This document shows, one piece after another, positions 26,301 through 39,100 of a stretch of 64,000 bases of DNA (the stretch's first letter is position 1; every line of letters begins with the position of its first letter). The position numbers and the translations under genes are program-made. This DNA comes from Torreya grandis (taxonomy: Eukaryota > Streptophyta > Pinopsida > Cupressales > Taxaceae). The notes beneath the pieces are model-generated. The model ran no database searches. It had not been told where the DNA came from and saw only the letters and a program-made list of their open reading frames with translations. The stretch is from assembly GCA_037957365.1 (NCBI GenBank), contig JARHVA010000638.1, forward strand, positions 3,425,001 through 3,489,000, given 5' to 3'.

Positions 26301-26682
26301 TCTTGACCACCCCTTCGACAAATCATCAACACCGACCCATGCTTCTCATACCTCATCACCTAAATCGGGATCTTCACTCTAGACTATGGTCCCTTTGCCA
26401 CCTTTAACCCCCTTATTCGACATCAACACAGTCAATCTGACCACCAAGCCTCAACCGACCTTGACCAATCTGTTAAACATTCTTCCTAGCCACTGGGGGA
26501 ATTCAACACTCATCCAAGCCTCGACTAACCCTTCAACCCAGTCTCGACCAAATATCAATCACTCTTTTAATCCTAAACCTCGACTAGGCCTCAACCAAGC
26601 CTCGACCATGTCTCGACCAAACAATCATCAATCCAGACCTCAACCAGACCTCGATCATGACATTGACCAAGACCTCAACTAA
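23323..26682 (+). pseudogene. Long gag-like polyprotein of the gag-only element, ten in-frame stops
   Basis: One frame (about 1,120 codons) runs from the ATG at 23323 (MVLTRGQTKALLDQ) to TAA at 26680. Residues about 290-410 form a retrotransposon-gag-like domain (HFQSKEDP...LSGPALDWY...FLDHFS...DESIVNFVA). Pro/Ser/Thr-rich linkers follow. Three CHHC knuckle-like repeats are seen: ADFCHFHRVQGHDIDNCQ (near 24990), QICAYHRTPGHDTEHCC (near 26010) and KFCHYHHTLGHDTKRCC (near 26195), each preceded by or near a WFD/WYR phrase. Stops at about 23650, 24151, 24166, 24169, 24217, 24499, 24547, 24934, 25921 and 26380 interrupt it, but the frame itself is never shifted. Similar CxYHxxxGHDTxxC motifs occur between gag and protease in plant gypsy elements. 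No pol follows. Confidence 0.85.
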
Positions 26683-28072
26683 ATTTCGACCAAGACATTG
26701 ACCAGACATTCACCCAGACATTGACCATGACCAGATGTTGACCATGCCATTGACCAATCATTGACCACATATCCATCATCCCGACCCTTGACCAAACATT
26801 CAACCAGTCTCGACCAATCAACGACCATATCAACCAACTTCACATCCAACATCAATCAACACGTGACCAATCTGGAAAGAGGCAAATGGGGCAAGTTTGC
26901 TCCTAATTGACTCGGACCTTATCATAATGCACAAGCATGGCCCAGGGACTTATCAAAACTTGAGCCCTTTTTATGCCTTGCATCTTCGACCATTCTACTG
27001 ATAGTTGAGTACTCGATCACTTGACATTTTACTTGAGCTCGTCTCTTGAGCAACCCCCTATCATTTTCATTCCTATTCCTTTCAACCCTATTTCCCAACA
27101 CTGGTCAACCCTTTTTGTCAAGCATGAATGCTTTGTCCTAATAAAAGGGAACCCTTAAACTTCTAGAGGCTCGTCCATGGCTAAAAAATTCAGTCAACAA
27201 AACATGTCAAAAAATGGGATACCTATCATATCAAAGGTCATAAAATCTAAATATAGATTGCTCCCTCAAAGGACAGCTACATAATTGTTGTATTAATAGA
27301 CTACTCCCTTAAAGGACAGTTAGGCCAAAGTCATATCAAAAGCATACAATGCAAAAGTATAGACCACTCCCTCGAAGGATGGCTATGACTAAATCTTGCT
27401 ACAGACATCCCTCTTTTTCTGAAGCTTCCCGCATCGATCAGCTTCACATATATGACCACCAAGAAAATGACATCCCTATGTAGACTTCCCGCATCGATCA
27501 GTCTGTGCAAAAAAAAAAAGAAAGAAAAAAGATGGGATCACAAGCTGGTTGATCCCTCAACAATTTTTTGACCCTCACAAGTATATGATCGCAAGCCGGT
27601 TGATCCCTACTACTTGTGACTTTTTCGTGTTTCTAGGAGCACTTCCTGAGCTCGGGATACCTGGAACATGATGACCCATTGAAGCTACAGCTTCGATTGA
27701 ATAACCCAATCAGCTATGACCACATGCTGGGGCCCGATTACTTCAATTTTGGCACTCCTCGACCCTCGACCTGCGACAATTTGACCTGACCATCTCGTGA
27801 AGTGGTATGCGTGCAATTACAACTATTGCAGTGTTCACCCTCACCATCTTCATCCACTCTTTGTCAAATCAACACCCGATTCCAAGTTTCCTTCCCTCGA
27901 CTCTTGCTTTGAGGGGGAATACCTCATCTCATAATCGGGGCAACCAACCTCTTCATGTTTTTGTCTTACAGTTCACTTGAACAACCAACAGGACAAAAAT
28001 CAACCTTATCCCGCACCTGGGGCAATCACTCCTATTTTTGTCTTAAAGTTCATCCAGAACAACCAAAAAGAC
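26683..28072 (+). other. Non-coding 3' interior of the gag-only element
   Basis: No pol-like reading in any frame. At 26600-26870 a loose repeat of TTGACCAGACAT / CTCGACCA units continues from the end of gag. At 27230-27400 three phrases of the form ACTCCCTCGAAGGATGGCTA recur, at 27427 and 27487 the phrase TTCCCGCATCGATCAG occurs twice, and at about 27543 and 27591 the phrase GCAAGCCGGTTGATCCCT occurs twice with small changes. Confidence 0.65.
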
Positions 28073-28085
28073 AAAAAGGGGCAAA
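28073..28085 (+). other. Polypurine tract of the gag-only element
   Basis: AAAAAGGGGCAAA lies directly before the TG of the right LTR, the expected place for the plus-strand primer. Confidence 0.8.
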
Positions 28086-29474
28086 TGTAGACACCAAAAT
28101 CGTGTCTACCCCTTGGTCCTTTCTCGTCCCCTTAGTCCACTTCGACACTCCTAACTCATGTCCTGTTAATTTGAAATAATTATCTTATTTTAAGTTAATA
28201 ATTCTCTCTCCCTTGCCACCTCACCACCCTAAGATGCCCTTCTTTGGATTCCCTTCATCCCCCCATGACCTATTCCTCATCCTCTCGTCCATTTTAATCA
28301 CCTTCGACCGTTTCTTCCCCTGACCTACTGACCCGGCAGTTGGGAAAACGGATAAAAGGCTATTTTTAGCCTTTTTCCTACCTGCCAGCCACCGACGTCG
28401 GTCAACTATCGACTGACGTCAGTGGTATTGCTGGCATCGGTTTCCTTCATAACGATTTTCTACATCTGTTATCCCCCCTTTGCACCTGCACTTCATCCCT
28501 CTCTGGAATCTTACAATCTGATCAATCAATCGGCCAATCTTTTCGCCAGACCTCTCACTCTCTCTCTCAGGTACACACAGCAGGCTTCTACACCAGCGAG
28601 CACAACAAGTATCAAGAGCCCCACCTTGCAACAGTCTTCTGCATCAACAACAGGTATATCAGCAACCTGGGATCCTACACGTCTTCTTCAGCAGGCAAGA
28701 GGTAAGCACTCCTCTGTTATGTCATTTTCAATAGCTTAAAATGTCTCTATAATTAGCTTTCTATCTTCTAAGCCATACTATCACCAGACCAGACCCAAAT
28801 CCTTGTCTCCCTGTTGCTTTCATCTTCTATTTGGTCCCTCTTTCAGACCATTCTTTCTTCCTACAAAAACCCTATACAGAACATTCAACCAGTCTCAGAC
28901 CCAGACCCCCAGACCATTCAACCAGACCCATAGCCTTTCTCAGACCCGTCCACAGACCAGAAACTCATCCAGACCTCATCCATAGACTACTGCCCTGACT
29001 GATGCCAGCCAAAGAGACCACTTCCCCCACCGACATTGGCAGAATAACCGACGTCGACAGACCTTGACAACCGATGCCGGTAGGACCATCGACGTCGGTG
29101 ACTGTGACCAGGCTGACAGCAACATTCAGGTAAGCATTTGCTTCCATTTCCTTTTCAGTCTTCAATCATTTCAGTCTTTTATTACTCTGCCTTTTATCAG
29201 ACATTACTTTTATCAATCAGTGGGTTGACATCCTTCAAGCTTTTGCTTCTGGGATCAAGCATTTGCTTGGCAACCCACCATCTCCTCATCTAACGCCTTC
29301 TTTGTCTTAGTCTCTTTCTTTTACAGGTGTCATCCTCCACAACCAAAGAGGAGTTCTCATGATGTCTGGATAATGGTGTGCACGACTTCATCTAGGTACA
29401 TACAAGCCTTAGACCATTTCTCTTAGTTTCTTATTCTCTCTTTGAATGTAGAAAGCAAAAATCGTATAGAAACA
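28086..29474 (+). repeat. Right (3') LTR of the gag-only element
   Basis: Aligns along its length with 20853-22266, with scattered substitutions and a few small indels. It keeps the terminal hairpin stem (28087-28109) and both palindrome clusters (28388-28440 and 28985-29105). Ends GTATAGAAACA. Confidence 0.93.
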
Positions 29475-30495
29475 GCTACCTCAAAAAGTCCCACACCTAA
29501 GATGCCACCAAATAATAAATGGTGGTTGTACCCATCGAAATCCATAGCAATGCACACTTATGGATCACAAAAAGTAGCCATAAAATAAACAACACCAGAA
29601 CACCCTTCATGGCTCCATCCCTGCCACACAAATGAACATGCCCATGTTTCAACATTCTTCCATTCTCAAGTCATGCATTTCCCTATCTCCCCTTTGATTT
29701 TTAGCTTCTCTAGCCAATTAGTTTCTAGTAATGTGCATATCCTTTGATGAGACCCATAAATTAACCTCATATTCATACTTACTCTTTCCTAAATAATTTC
29801 TAATATTTATATCCACATTCTTTTGACTCATACTATGTTGATATATACAAATATTATATAGATGATGTATATGCATGCATTATTTTGGTTAAAAATAGTT
29901 ATCTCTATATAAATTAGTATGATTTAATGACTTGATTTTTGTTATTACACATAGTTTAATATCCTAAGAATAATTTCCATTTGTATTCACTATTATGTGA
30001 CACATGCAGCCACTATTATAGGTTAGCTACATCCACTAATGTAGTTTGCATGTAGAAATTATTGTAGTTTTTTGTAAACAATTTTGAAAATTTGTTGCAA
30101 ATTAAGTTGCGGTGATGTCTAAATTAGAATAAGATCTAGTTTCCATGAATATAAATAGTATCTATGTGATGTTTGATAGTTATATATGGTTTTAATATTT
30201 TATGAGTTGTGATCCGCACATAAATGGAACAAATAAATTTGTTGTGAGATTTAACTAAAAATTTAAGGACATTGTCAGCTGTAAGATATTCCTAAATATT
30301 TTTTATATCATAATTCATTTTTAGGGTGGATTTGATTAGGTTAATAATTATTTAATGATGGTTATAATTATTTCTAATCTATACCATATTATTTCCATTT
30401 CTTCTAATTCAAGTATAGCTATAAATTAACTGATGTAACTTTTATATGTGTGTGTCTTTATATGTCTATTATATATATGTATGCATGTACGCATA
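29475..30495. other. AT-rich spacer, no gene seen
   Basis: No recognised gene or element end. Becomes more AT-rich toward the GT tract. Confidence 0.5.
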
Positions 30496-30496
30496 T

Positions 30497-30690
<194 letters not shown>

Positions 30691-31299
30691 ATGTATATGG
30701 ATAGATATTGAGGGGAAGGTCCCTCACCCTACATAGAAAGATGCAAAAACAAAAAAAAGTAGGTGGTGTTTTAGCTAAAGTAGAAATGACCAACCATAAG
30801 CATATCCCAAAGGGAATGCAACCAAAACATCAAGGGATAAACCTTGAGAACAAATAGAACCAAAATCAATAAAATGATTAGCCAAAAAGGTAAGAAGGAA
30901 ACCAAAGACTATGGAGAGAGAGACTTTAGGCAAGTGAGATTGCAAGATGGACCTAAACAACCTTTATCATCCCTATTGCACTTAACATGTTCGAACACAT
31001 CACCTAATCCAACTACATCTACCATAGATTACAAATGTCCCTACATGAGTCAAGAAATTGAAACCATAGAACCCTTCGAATTACCACCACCAAAAAACCT
31101 AGCTGCCTCCTCTTCCATAGTTGCCACCACACCTCTACTAGAGCATAAGTCCACCAAGAGCTACACTACTAAATCTAAGAGCTCAAATTTGAATATTACA
31201 ATGTATGAAGCTAAATATGGAAGTTTTATCCATACATTCATAAGGAAAGCTAGGGGATGACATTCAAAGAACCACCCACTAGTGCTTTTATAATATCAT
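30691..31299. other. Spacer or LINE 3' flank
   Basis: A 138-residue plus-strand frame lies at 30844-31260, but its Lys/Ser-rich product resembles nothing I know. The region lies beyond the 3' side of the minus-strand LINE remnant and could be its untranslated tail. No call beyond that. Confidence 0.35.
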
Positions 31300-34200
31300 G
31301 TAGTTTTACATAGTGAGATTCTAATTCACAAAAAATAGTTAGGAGGAATAGACCCAAACACTGGGAGTCATAAAAGGGTAATACCAAGTTATTCACCTCT
31401 AATAATTGATTTAGTCACCTAACCAGACCACCCTAAATCTCTTTAAAATCTAGAGTCTCCACCATAGTCTTAAACAACTCAATATTTTTGATTGCACATA
31501 GTATATTACTATCAAAGATGGACACCACATCTGCATTTTTTTTGATCCTCTAGATATCATGCATATATTCATCACCAATTATGGCATTGATGGCCTCTAA
31601 AACCTTCACATTATGTATTCATAAAATCATCCCTAAATTATGAATATAAATAATGTCAAGGAATCCATCTATTTTCTTTGCACAGAGAGAAAGAATGGGC
31701 TCGATGAGAGCAATGTTACCAACTAAAGACTTCATTGTCATGTATACATCACATATAAAATATAGGTGGGAGATAATGATCAGATTCCACATACTATCTC
31801 AAATATAAAACCCATAGAAAATCTGTCAGCCATCTTGTCAGGTTACCAATCATCCAAATTAATGAGAGCCCATAAATGAGAAAAATATCCATGTAATCCA
31901 CACAAAATTGCCTAAGTGTGGTGCAATGATGAATGGGCATTGGATTAAAAAAATGTATTATATTTTTTTGAACTAGTCAAAGATCAAGCATGTCTAAACC
32001 CAACCACCTTCCATATTCCTTATCCCTAACTACTTATAATTGGTCAGTTCCCCAGTTGACTAGAAAGTATATATGATTATTAACCTCCATAAAGCAATGA
32101 GAAATGGACCATGATACCATTTCATCTAAGGGGGAGAAAGTTACATTGAGGATTTTATTCAAGTACCATGTGTTGGCCTAGTGATTTTAGATATCATACA
32201 TAATGATTTTGTAATCATCTTTAATCACCAAATTCTCAATGCCACTTCGTTGATCTAATTGAATACCAAACACACACTTGGGCCTTAGTATAAATATTCA
32301 TTCCATATTAAATACTAGTAGATGAGGCATGGATAAGAGATCCAATGTATCCCTCAATACTGTACCTAGGACCTAAAGCTTTTGGATTCCCACATGTTGC
32401 ACCATTAAATTTTAATTTGAAGAACCCTGTAGGAAGGGGGTCTAAGAATCTCTAAGATGAGGATGGTATTTTTTTTATAAATATGTTTAACCCATTAATA
32501 TGGGAGTTTGATTTGCATCTAATTTTGTCTAATCTTTGTGTCCGAAGAGGAAAGGTTGGCATGCTTCCTAAAAAAATGTGAAAAAACCTCTTCATAAATA
32601 GTTATTTCCAATTTTATGAGAAAAGTTGATAATTCGATAGCCTTATCACTAAAAATATGAAAATTTCATTCCTTAAAAATATGAAAAATGAGGATGGTTT
32701 GTATGGATAACCAAAGAGTCCTCAAAACATCTCCCTCTTGTCCTATGTTCTATGAAGAGAAAGCATGGAATAACAAGGAAGCATAGGCCCACTACCAAAT
32801 CAGCCTATTGCATAACCAATCCCATCATGTAGAGGAAAAGGAATATAAGAAAAAAATGTGGTCAATGGTTTATTCATATTTAGAAAACATACCGCATCTA
32901 AAATTTCCACACCCACTATTTTTATGAGTTGGTCTTGTGTCAAAATCTTGTATTGAGTCACAATCCAAGCAAAAACTGCAGCTTTTGGGAACCCCTTGAT
33001 ATTCCAACATAAAATATTAATATGAGTATAGTTATATTTTTTGACCAATGCAATTTTATACCCCAAATGAGATTTGTAGTCTCCCAAGCCCAAGCCTATC
33101 CAACACAAATAATCCTCCTTATTGCTCAATAACACCTTACACTAATGCTCAAAATGGATTCCAACAAAGTCTTTTAATTTATTGAAATGGGAGAATTTTC
33201 AAGGTTATTAAATTTTATAAAAACACCAAAATTAGGCCTATCACTCTCAAAGTAATCCCAAACTTTTTCCCCAAGCATCAGATATTAAAACTTTGGCTTC
33301 ATCCAACTCGCTTAATTTTCACAATGGTTTGTGGTCATTTCACGAATCATCCCAGAACCTAGCCTTCATGCCATTGTTAATTACCCAAGATATATGATTC
33401 TTAATGAGGGGATGATAGTGGAGAAGAAATTTCCAAATGTGAGATCCAATAAGTGTAAAAGCTATGGAAAAGATAGCCACTAGATCCATGACTCCCAAAT
33501 ACTTATGTTGGATGATTTTGAGGCATAGATCATATGGATTATAAAATTCACTCCACACCAACTTGGCACCCAAAGATATATTTTGGAGAAACATGATTTG
33601 AATGCTAGTTCCACTGTCTTTTTTTAGCAAAAAAATTTGTTCCAATTGACAAGATACACTTTTCTAGTCTCATTGTTTCCATGCCAGAGAAAGGGTCTAC
33701 ATATTTGATTGATGTGATTAACAAGTTTTGTTGAAGGCTTAAAAAATGATAATAGGTAGATAAACATGACATTTATAACATATTTTATTAACATAATCTT
33801 GATAGTAAAGGATATAAATTTCCCTTTCCATAAAGTCAATTTGTCCTTAGGATAACTTAGCAAATTATCCAAGAGGCTGGACTTACCTTTATCGGTAAAG
33901 AGGGGAAAACCCAACTATTTGTAATGCAAATGGCCAATTTTTAAATTTAAACATTTCACTAATCTAAGCTGTTTTTGTTTTACAATGTTTGTGAAGTAGA
34001 TTTTAGATTTGAGATCATTGACTTGTTGTATTGAGGCTAGTGTATAGTCATCAAGTATTGATCTAAATGAGGATGCCTCCTTGATTGAAGCCTTACCAAA
34101 TATAAATGCTTCATCCTCAAACTGATGGTGGGAGATATTGTCAACACCTTCTATTATGTTTAATCCATTTATTAAACCTCTATCTTTAGCTACCTAAATA

Positions 34201-35155
34201 GACCTGATCGAGGTTTCTACCTAAGTTCTCTACCATCAAAATGAATAGAAAGGGTGAAATAAGGTCCCCTTGCCTAATACCCCTTATAGCATAGATTTAT
34301 CCTACATGACATCCATTGATAATAACATAGAACTTAGCGGTGGATATACATATAAATATCCATTCACAATAGTCTTTATCAAAACTGAAGCACTCTAAAG
34401 TTTCATCAAGAATCTCCAATTGACCTTGTCATATGCCTTATTAATGTTTAGTTTGATAAACATGCCTTTTTACTTATTCGATTTCAATGAAAAAAAGAGA
34501 TCATGATCAATTATAATACCATCCTAAATATGATGGCCTTGGATAAAACCACCCTATTCGAAGGAGTTAATAAGTGAAATAAAGAACTTCAATATAAAAG
34601 AGATTAATTTAGATATGATATTTCAAATTATGTTTCACAATGAAATAGGTCTGAAATCACCAAAATATTTCTAAGAATCCCCTTTTAGAAATAAGGATAT
34701 AAAAGTAAAATTGACATATGTGCTTATATTTTTTATTTTCCTAAAGTATTCCACTACATCAGTAACTTCTTCCCCCAAAATAGTCTAAAAGGTTTGGAAA
34801 AATTCCACAAGAAAGACATAAGGTATGGATATTTATCTTTATTAATAGCAAAAACCAACTTTTAAACCTCTTCTTTGGTGAAAGGGACAATCATAAGATC
34901 ATTTTGTTGTCTCTTAACCAGATAGGGGATGATAGTGAGAAGCTTCTCCTAAGATATCCATTCAGAGTCATTAGGATAGGCTAAAAGGGATGAAAAGAAC
35001 ACGATCACTTCCTTTTTACTATCAAAATTGAGGTCTAGGGGGATCCCATTTACATCCAAGATCTTTGAGATTCAATTGTTACACCTTATGGCCTTTGTGG
35101 AATTATGAAAAAAATTGGCATTCTAATCACCTTCTTTCATCTAGTTTCTCTAAAG
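31300..35155 (-). mobile_element. Second decayed LINE, RT plus RNase H
   Basis: Minus-strand readings give in order RT, a zinc-binding RT tail and an RNase H domain, the layout of plant LINEs that carry RNase H. The 5' part (ORF1, endonuclease) is missing, so the copy is 5'-truncated at about 35155, where a gypsy gag fragment begins. The 3' end is not defined. All domains are broken by stops and frameshifts. Confidence 0.82.
32370..35150 (-). pseudogene. LINE reverse transcriptase and RNase H remnant
   Basis: Landmarks on the minus strand: WMKEGD*NANFFHNSTKA (near 35130), IRQGDLISPFLFILMVE (near 34270), FEDEAFIFGKASIKEAS (near 34110), then a clean stretch at 33914-33624 (MGFPLFTDKGKSSLLDNL...FLWHGN) and 33645-33340 (LGAKLVW...GSHIWKF...WVINNGMKARFWDDS), typical of the RT C-terminal region. 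FAWIVTQYKILTQDQL (near 32970) is the zinc-binding tail, and FKLKFNGATCGNPKALG (near 32430) is an RNase H start in which the catalytic Asp of DGA is Asn. Multiple frames are needed to read it. Confidence 0.85.
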
Positions 35156-35159
35156 TTTT

Positions 35160-36045
35160 GTTTCTAGTATATTTCTTCTCTGATATGCAATTCTTCAAGC
35201 TCTACCAAGAATGAGTGCTCTTGCTCAGGCTCTACACTTTTAGGAAAAATAATGTACTCAAATTCACTTGTGGATGCACATGAACATTTAGATTAATCAT
35301 TATATTTTTCTAAGACCTTCTCTTGATGAGAATATAAGGTCTCTTCCTCTTCACACAACAAATCTTCTGATTTGTCTTCAGCTAACTCTCTAACTTCTTC
35401 TTTCTCAAACCCATCTAGTTGATTGGTACATGCAAATTGTGAGTTATTTTTTGATACCTATAAATACTATTCATCTTAAATAATATCAATCTCATACATT
35501 ACTTGCTTTATTTCTTAGCTCTGTCTTCATTCTCTAGCTTCTTGATTTGTTCTACATCAGCCTTCTCTTGATCACAATCTGATCTAGAATATGCCTTCTC
35601 CTTTGATGAGTACACTTATACATTCACCTAATATTTATCTAGACTCTAATATTATTTATCCTCTTCCTTTATGTTATAATTAATCTCAATTTGACATACC
35701 TTGCCTTCCCCAAGGCATCTATGTCCACGCTCCCAAGGTTTCCTCCATGATAAACAAATTTGTTTCCTTATGAGCTCATTCCTTGCCTTTGTATCCACCT
35801 TTGTTTTCTTGGGAAAATACTTTTAAAAATATTTATTATAAGGTAAAGATTTTATTTGAACATTATTTTTAAGAGGTGATAAAAAAAATACACATTCTTT
35901 GTATCAGACTTGACAATCAATCTTTGCATGATATCTGCATAAGATGTGATACTTCCATGTCTCAAGGTCAACAAACCATGGTACCACCACTTATGAGCCT
36001 CACCATCTAAATGAATCATTGAATACTCAATGGATTCTATTTCTA
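35160..36045 (-). pseudogene. Ty3/gypsy gag fragment, antisense
   Basis: On the minus strand from 36040: LEIESIEYSMIHLDGEAHKWWYHG... and LRHGSITSYADIMQRLIVK, a clear retrotransposon gag core (the hLxGeAxxWW pattern). Further along, an acidic stretch (ELAEDKSEDLLCEEEETLYS, near 35390-35330) looks like the hydrophilic gag tail. Stops break it. It meets the truncated LTR of the plus-strand gypsy element head to head at about 36045. Confidence 0.75.
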
Positions 36046-36120
36046 ATGAAGGAATACATTGATTAAAATTTAAAAAAAAATCAAGTTATTCTAAGTAGAT
36101 CCTAGTGGGGATGTTACATG

Positions 36121-36137
36121 TGGTATCAAAGCTGAGG
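36121..36137 (+). other. Gypsy primer-binding site (initiator Met tRNA type)
   Basis: TGGTATCAAAGCTGAGG begins two bases after the LTR end and differs by one base from the usual TGGTATCAGAGC core. Confidence 0.85.
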
Positions 36138-36199
36138 ATTGAACTATAGTGCCTAATGAGTCCACTAATGTTTTTGTATCCTTATATTTATATAAATAA

Positions 36200-39100
36200 A
36201 AAAGGTGAAATATATAGTATCAAGAGAGGGTCCTTCTAATGTCAATGATAATAACCCTCCATTTGATTTTAATCAATTTTATACTAAGTATGAAACAAAT
36301 TTGGATCAGATTGTTGCAGCCATGAATGAAACCAAGGATTGAATTTCAGCCTTCAAATAGGAAGTTCATGACCATGAAGAAGTATGCCAAGATGTACCTA
36401 AAGAGCATCCTATCGAGCAGTAAATCCCTCATGATATGATAACATAGGTAGCTGTAGAATTGGATAGAGATATGAAAAAGGTGAATCCACCTAAATTGGA
36501 TGGAACCATTTTGGCTGACAGAGTTGAAGCATGGTTGATGAAGATGGAAAAGTATTTTGATATAAAAAACTACTCTAAGGTCACTAAAGTAGTTTGGGCA
36601 GCTTACCAATTGGCTGGAAAATCAACTACATGGTGGGCTAATAAGAAGTTGGAAATGAATATTAACTCAACCACCACTACATGGGATTAGTTTATAACAT
36701 TATTTAGATCATGGTGGCTTCCATAGTTATACTTTAATCAAAAGCTCATAGATTTATAGAGTCTAATGTAATAAGACTTATCGGTGAATGAGTACTAGGA
36801 ATAGTTCACCAAACTTCTAAAGAATGTACCTCATTATTAGACAAATGATAGGTTCAAAATTAGGAATTTTATCATGGGATTAAAACCCCAAATCGGTGGA
36901 GAGGTAGATGTCCATGGACCATCTACCATGGACCAAGTCTTCGAGAAAGAAGTCAAGTAGGAACATAAGTTAAAATCTCTTGCTTAGGCTAGGGACATAT
37001 TTAAGAAAAGTTTGGAAGTTATAAACCAAATTTAAAAAATAATAACTAGAAGTAGAGGAGTGGAGACTCCAAGAGTTAGTTAAAAAATTAGAATGCTGAA
37101 TTCAACAATGGTTTAGGTAATAAGAAACCATGCAATGGTTTCAAAGGCAATTTCAAGAGAAACCAACAGTCTGACAGAAAGGGACCACTTGGAGGTTACT
37201 TAATTTATGGAGGTGACCATTATTCTCATGAGTTTACCCAAGATAAGGTGAATAAAAAAGGTTCTACTCCTTAGCAGAGAATGTTTTAGCAACATATTCA
37301 TATAGTAGTTGATAATCAACAAGCTAAATTCCAAGCTTCACCCATAGAATTATCAAGTATTTTATTTGAACATTTAGTTTCCATTTTGATAGATATAGGG
37401 GATACATAATGTTTTATAGTTACTAAAATGATTAATAAGTTATCTAAAAGCACTGGAGTAATCACAAATGCATGGTTAGTACAATATGGGAATGATTCAA
37501 AAGTCAAAGTTGACAAGTATTTAGTGGAAGCAAAGATTAGGTTGCCTGAGTTCACAATAGTATTGGATATTTACGTAGCACCACTAGGGTCATATGATGT
37601 GATCCTAGGGGCCAACTAGCTTACAAAGTATAAATCCAAGGTTGACTACTATTTGAAGAAGTATAGTGTCTGTATGATTCTAGAAATCAGACACACATTC
37701 AGGGTGATAAAAGAGACTTGAGGATTACGTAGATTTATGCAATGAAAATCAAGAAGGCTCAAGAAAAAGGATGCCAATCATTTATTTTCAAGATAAATGA
37801 AATGGAGGAACCTAAGGAACTATCCCTTGAATATTATCCATTCCTTAAGAATTTTTATGATGTGTTTCTAGAGTAATTGCCAGGATTGCTTCCTAAGCAA
37901 GAATTTGATTTCTCTATTGATATCATATCTAGATCAAAACCATAATATAAGGTACCATATAGGATGATAACTATTGAATTGGTTGAATTGAAGGCTAAAC
38001 TCTAATAATTATCATTAAAAGGGTTGATCAGGCCAAGTGTGTTACCATGAAGTGTATAAGTTGCCTTCATCAAGAAGGATGGTACTCTTCAGCTTTGCAT
38101 AGATTCTAGAATGTTGAATAAGGAAACTATGAAAAATAGGTATTCATTGCCTCATATATATGATCTTTTCGAATAGATGTGAGGGCCAATGGTCTTTCTA
38201 AGATTGAATTTAGAGTAGGATATAATTAGTTGAGGATAAGGGATCAGGATATTTCAAAGACAACATTTAGAACTTGATATGGGAAATATGAGTTCATAGT
38301 GTTACCTTTTGGGTTAAAAAATGCTCCAACGACATTTATGAATATCATGAATAGTGTGTTTATATATTATCTATATCACTTTATTTTGGTCTTTCTTGAT
38401 GACATTCTTATATACTCTAAGAATGAAGAGGAGCATATTTGACATCTAGAATTGGTTTTGCAATGGTTTCGAAAGCACAAGTTATATGAAAAGTTGCTCA
38501 AGTGTGCATTTTTAAGGAGAAAGTGTAATATATAGGATATATTATCACTACAAATGGTATTTTAGTAGATTTGGCAAAGATAAGAGCCATTATAGAGTGT
38601 TCAATACTAAATAATGTCCATGAGGTAAGAATTTTCATGAGGTTAGTGGGTTATTATAGGAAGTTTAATCCAATTTTTTTATAAGATAGATAATCTGATT
38701 ACTTCTCTACAATGAAAGAACCAAAGTTTTATCTGGTTAGATAAGTGTGAATTAACTCTTCAAGAATTGAAAAAAAGGATTACTTCAACACCAGTACTAA
38801 GATTTCTTGATCCCAATGGTCAATTTATAGTGATCACAGATGCATCTAGGGATGGACAAGGAGGAGTCCTTATGTAGGATGGTGTAGTGGTAGCCTATGA
38901 ATCAAAGAAGTTGAAGCCTTATGAGGTGAACTATGCCCCTTATGACCTATAACCTACAACAATTGTGTATGTTTTGCAAGTTTGGAGGCATTATTTATTG
39001 GAAAAATAGTTTAATCTCAAAAATGATAACTTGGGACTCAAGTATATCTTCACCCAATTAAATTTGAATGCTTATTAGAGACGTTGGATAGAGTTCTTAT

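Larger units (their letters stand above)
20853..29474 (+). mobile_element. Gag-only LTR retrotransposon (TR-GAG type, gypsy-like)
   Basis: Two long LTRs (20853-22266 and 28086-29474) flank a 5.8-kb interior, with a perfect 5-bp target duplication GCTAC at 20848-20852 and 29475-29479. A primer-binding-like site follows the left LTR and a polypurine tract precedes the right one. The interior holds one long gag-like frame but no protease, RT, RNase H or integrase motif in any frame I could read. That is the layout of terminal-repeat elements with a gag domain, which rely on other elements for pol. It is distinctly less AT-rich than its surroundings. Confidence 0.9.

Noticed and set aside
30844..31260. 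A 138-residue plus-strand frame as a host gene
   Set aside because: No recognisable domain, low-complexity Lys/Ser/Thr content, and position beside a LINE 3' end; kept only as spacer.
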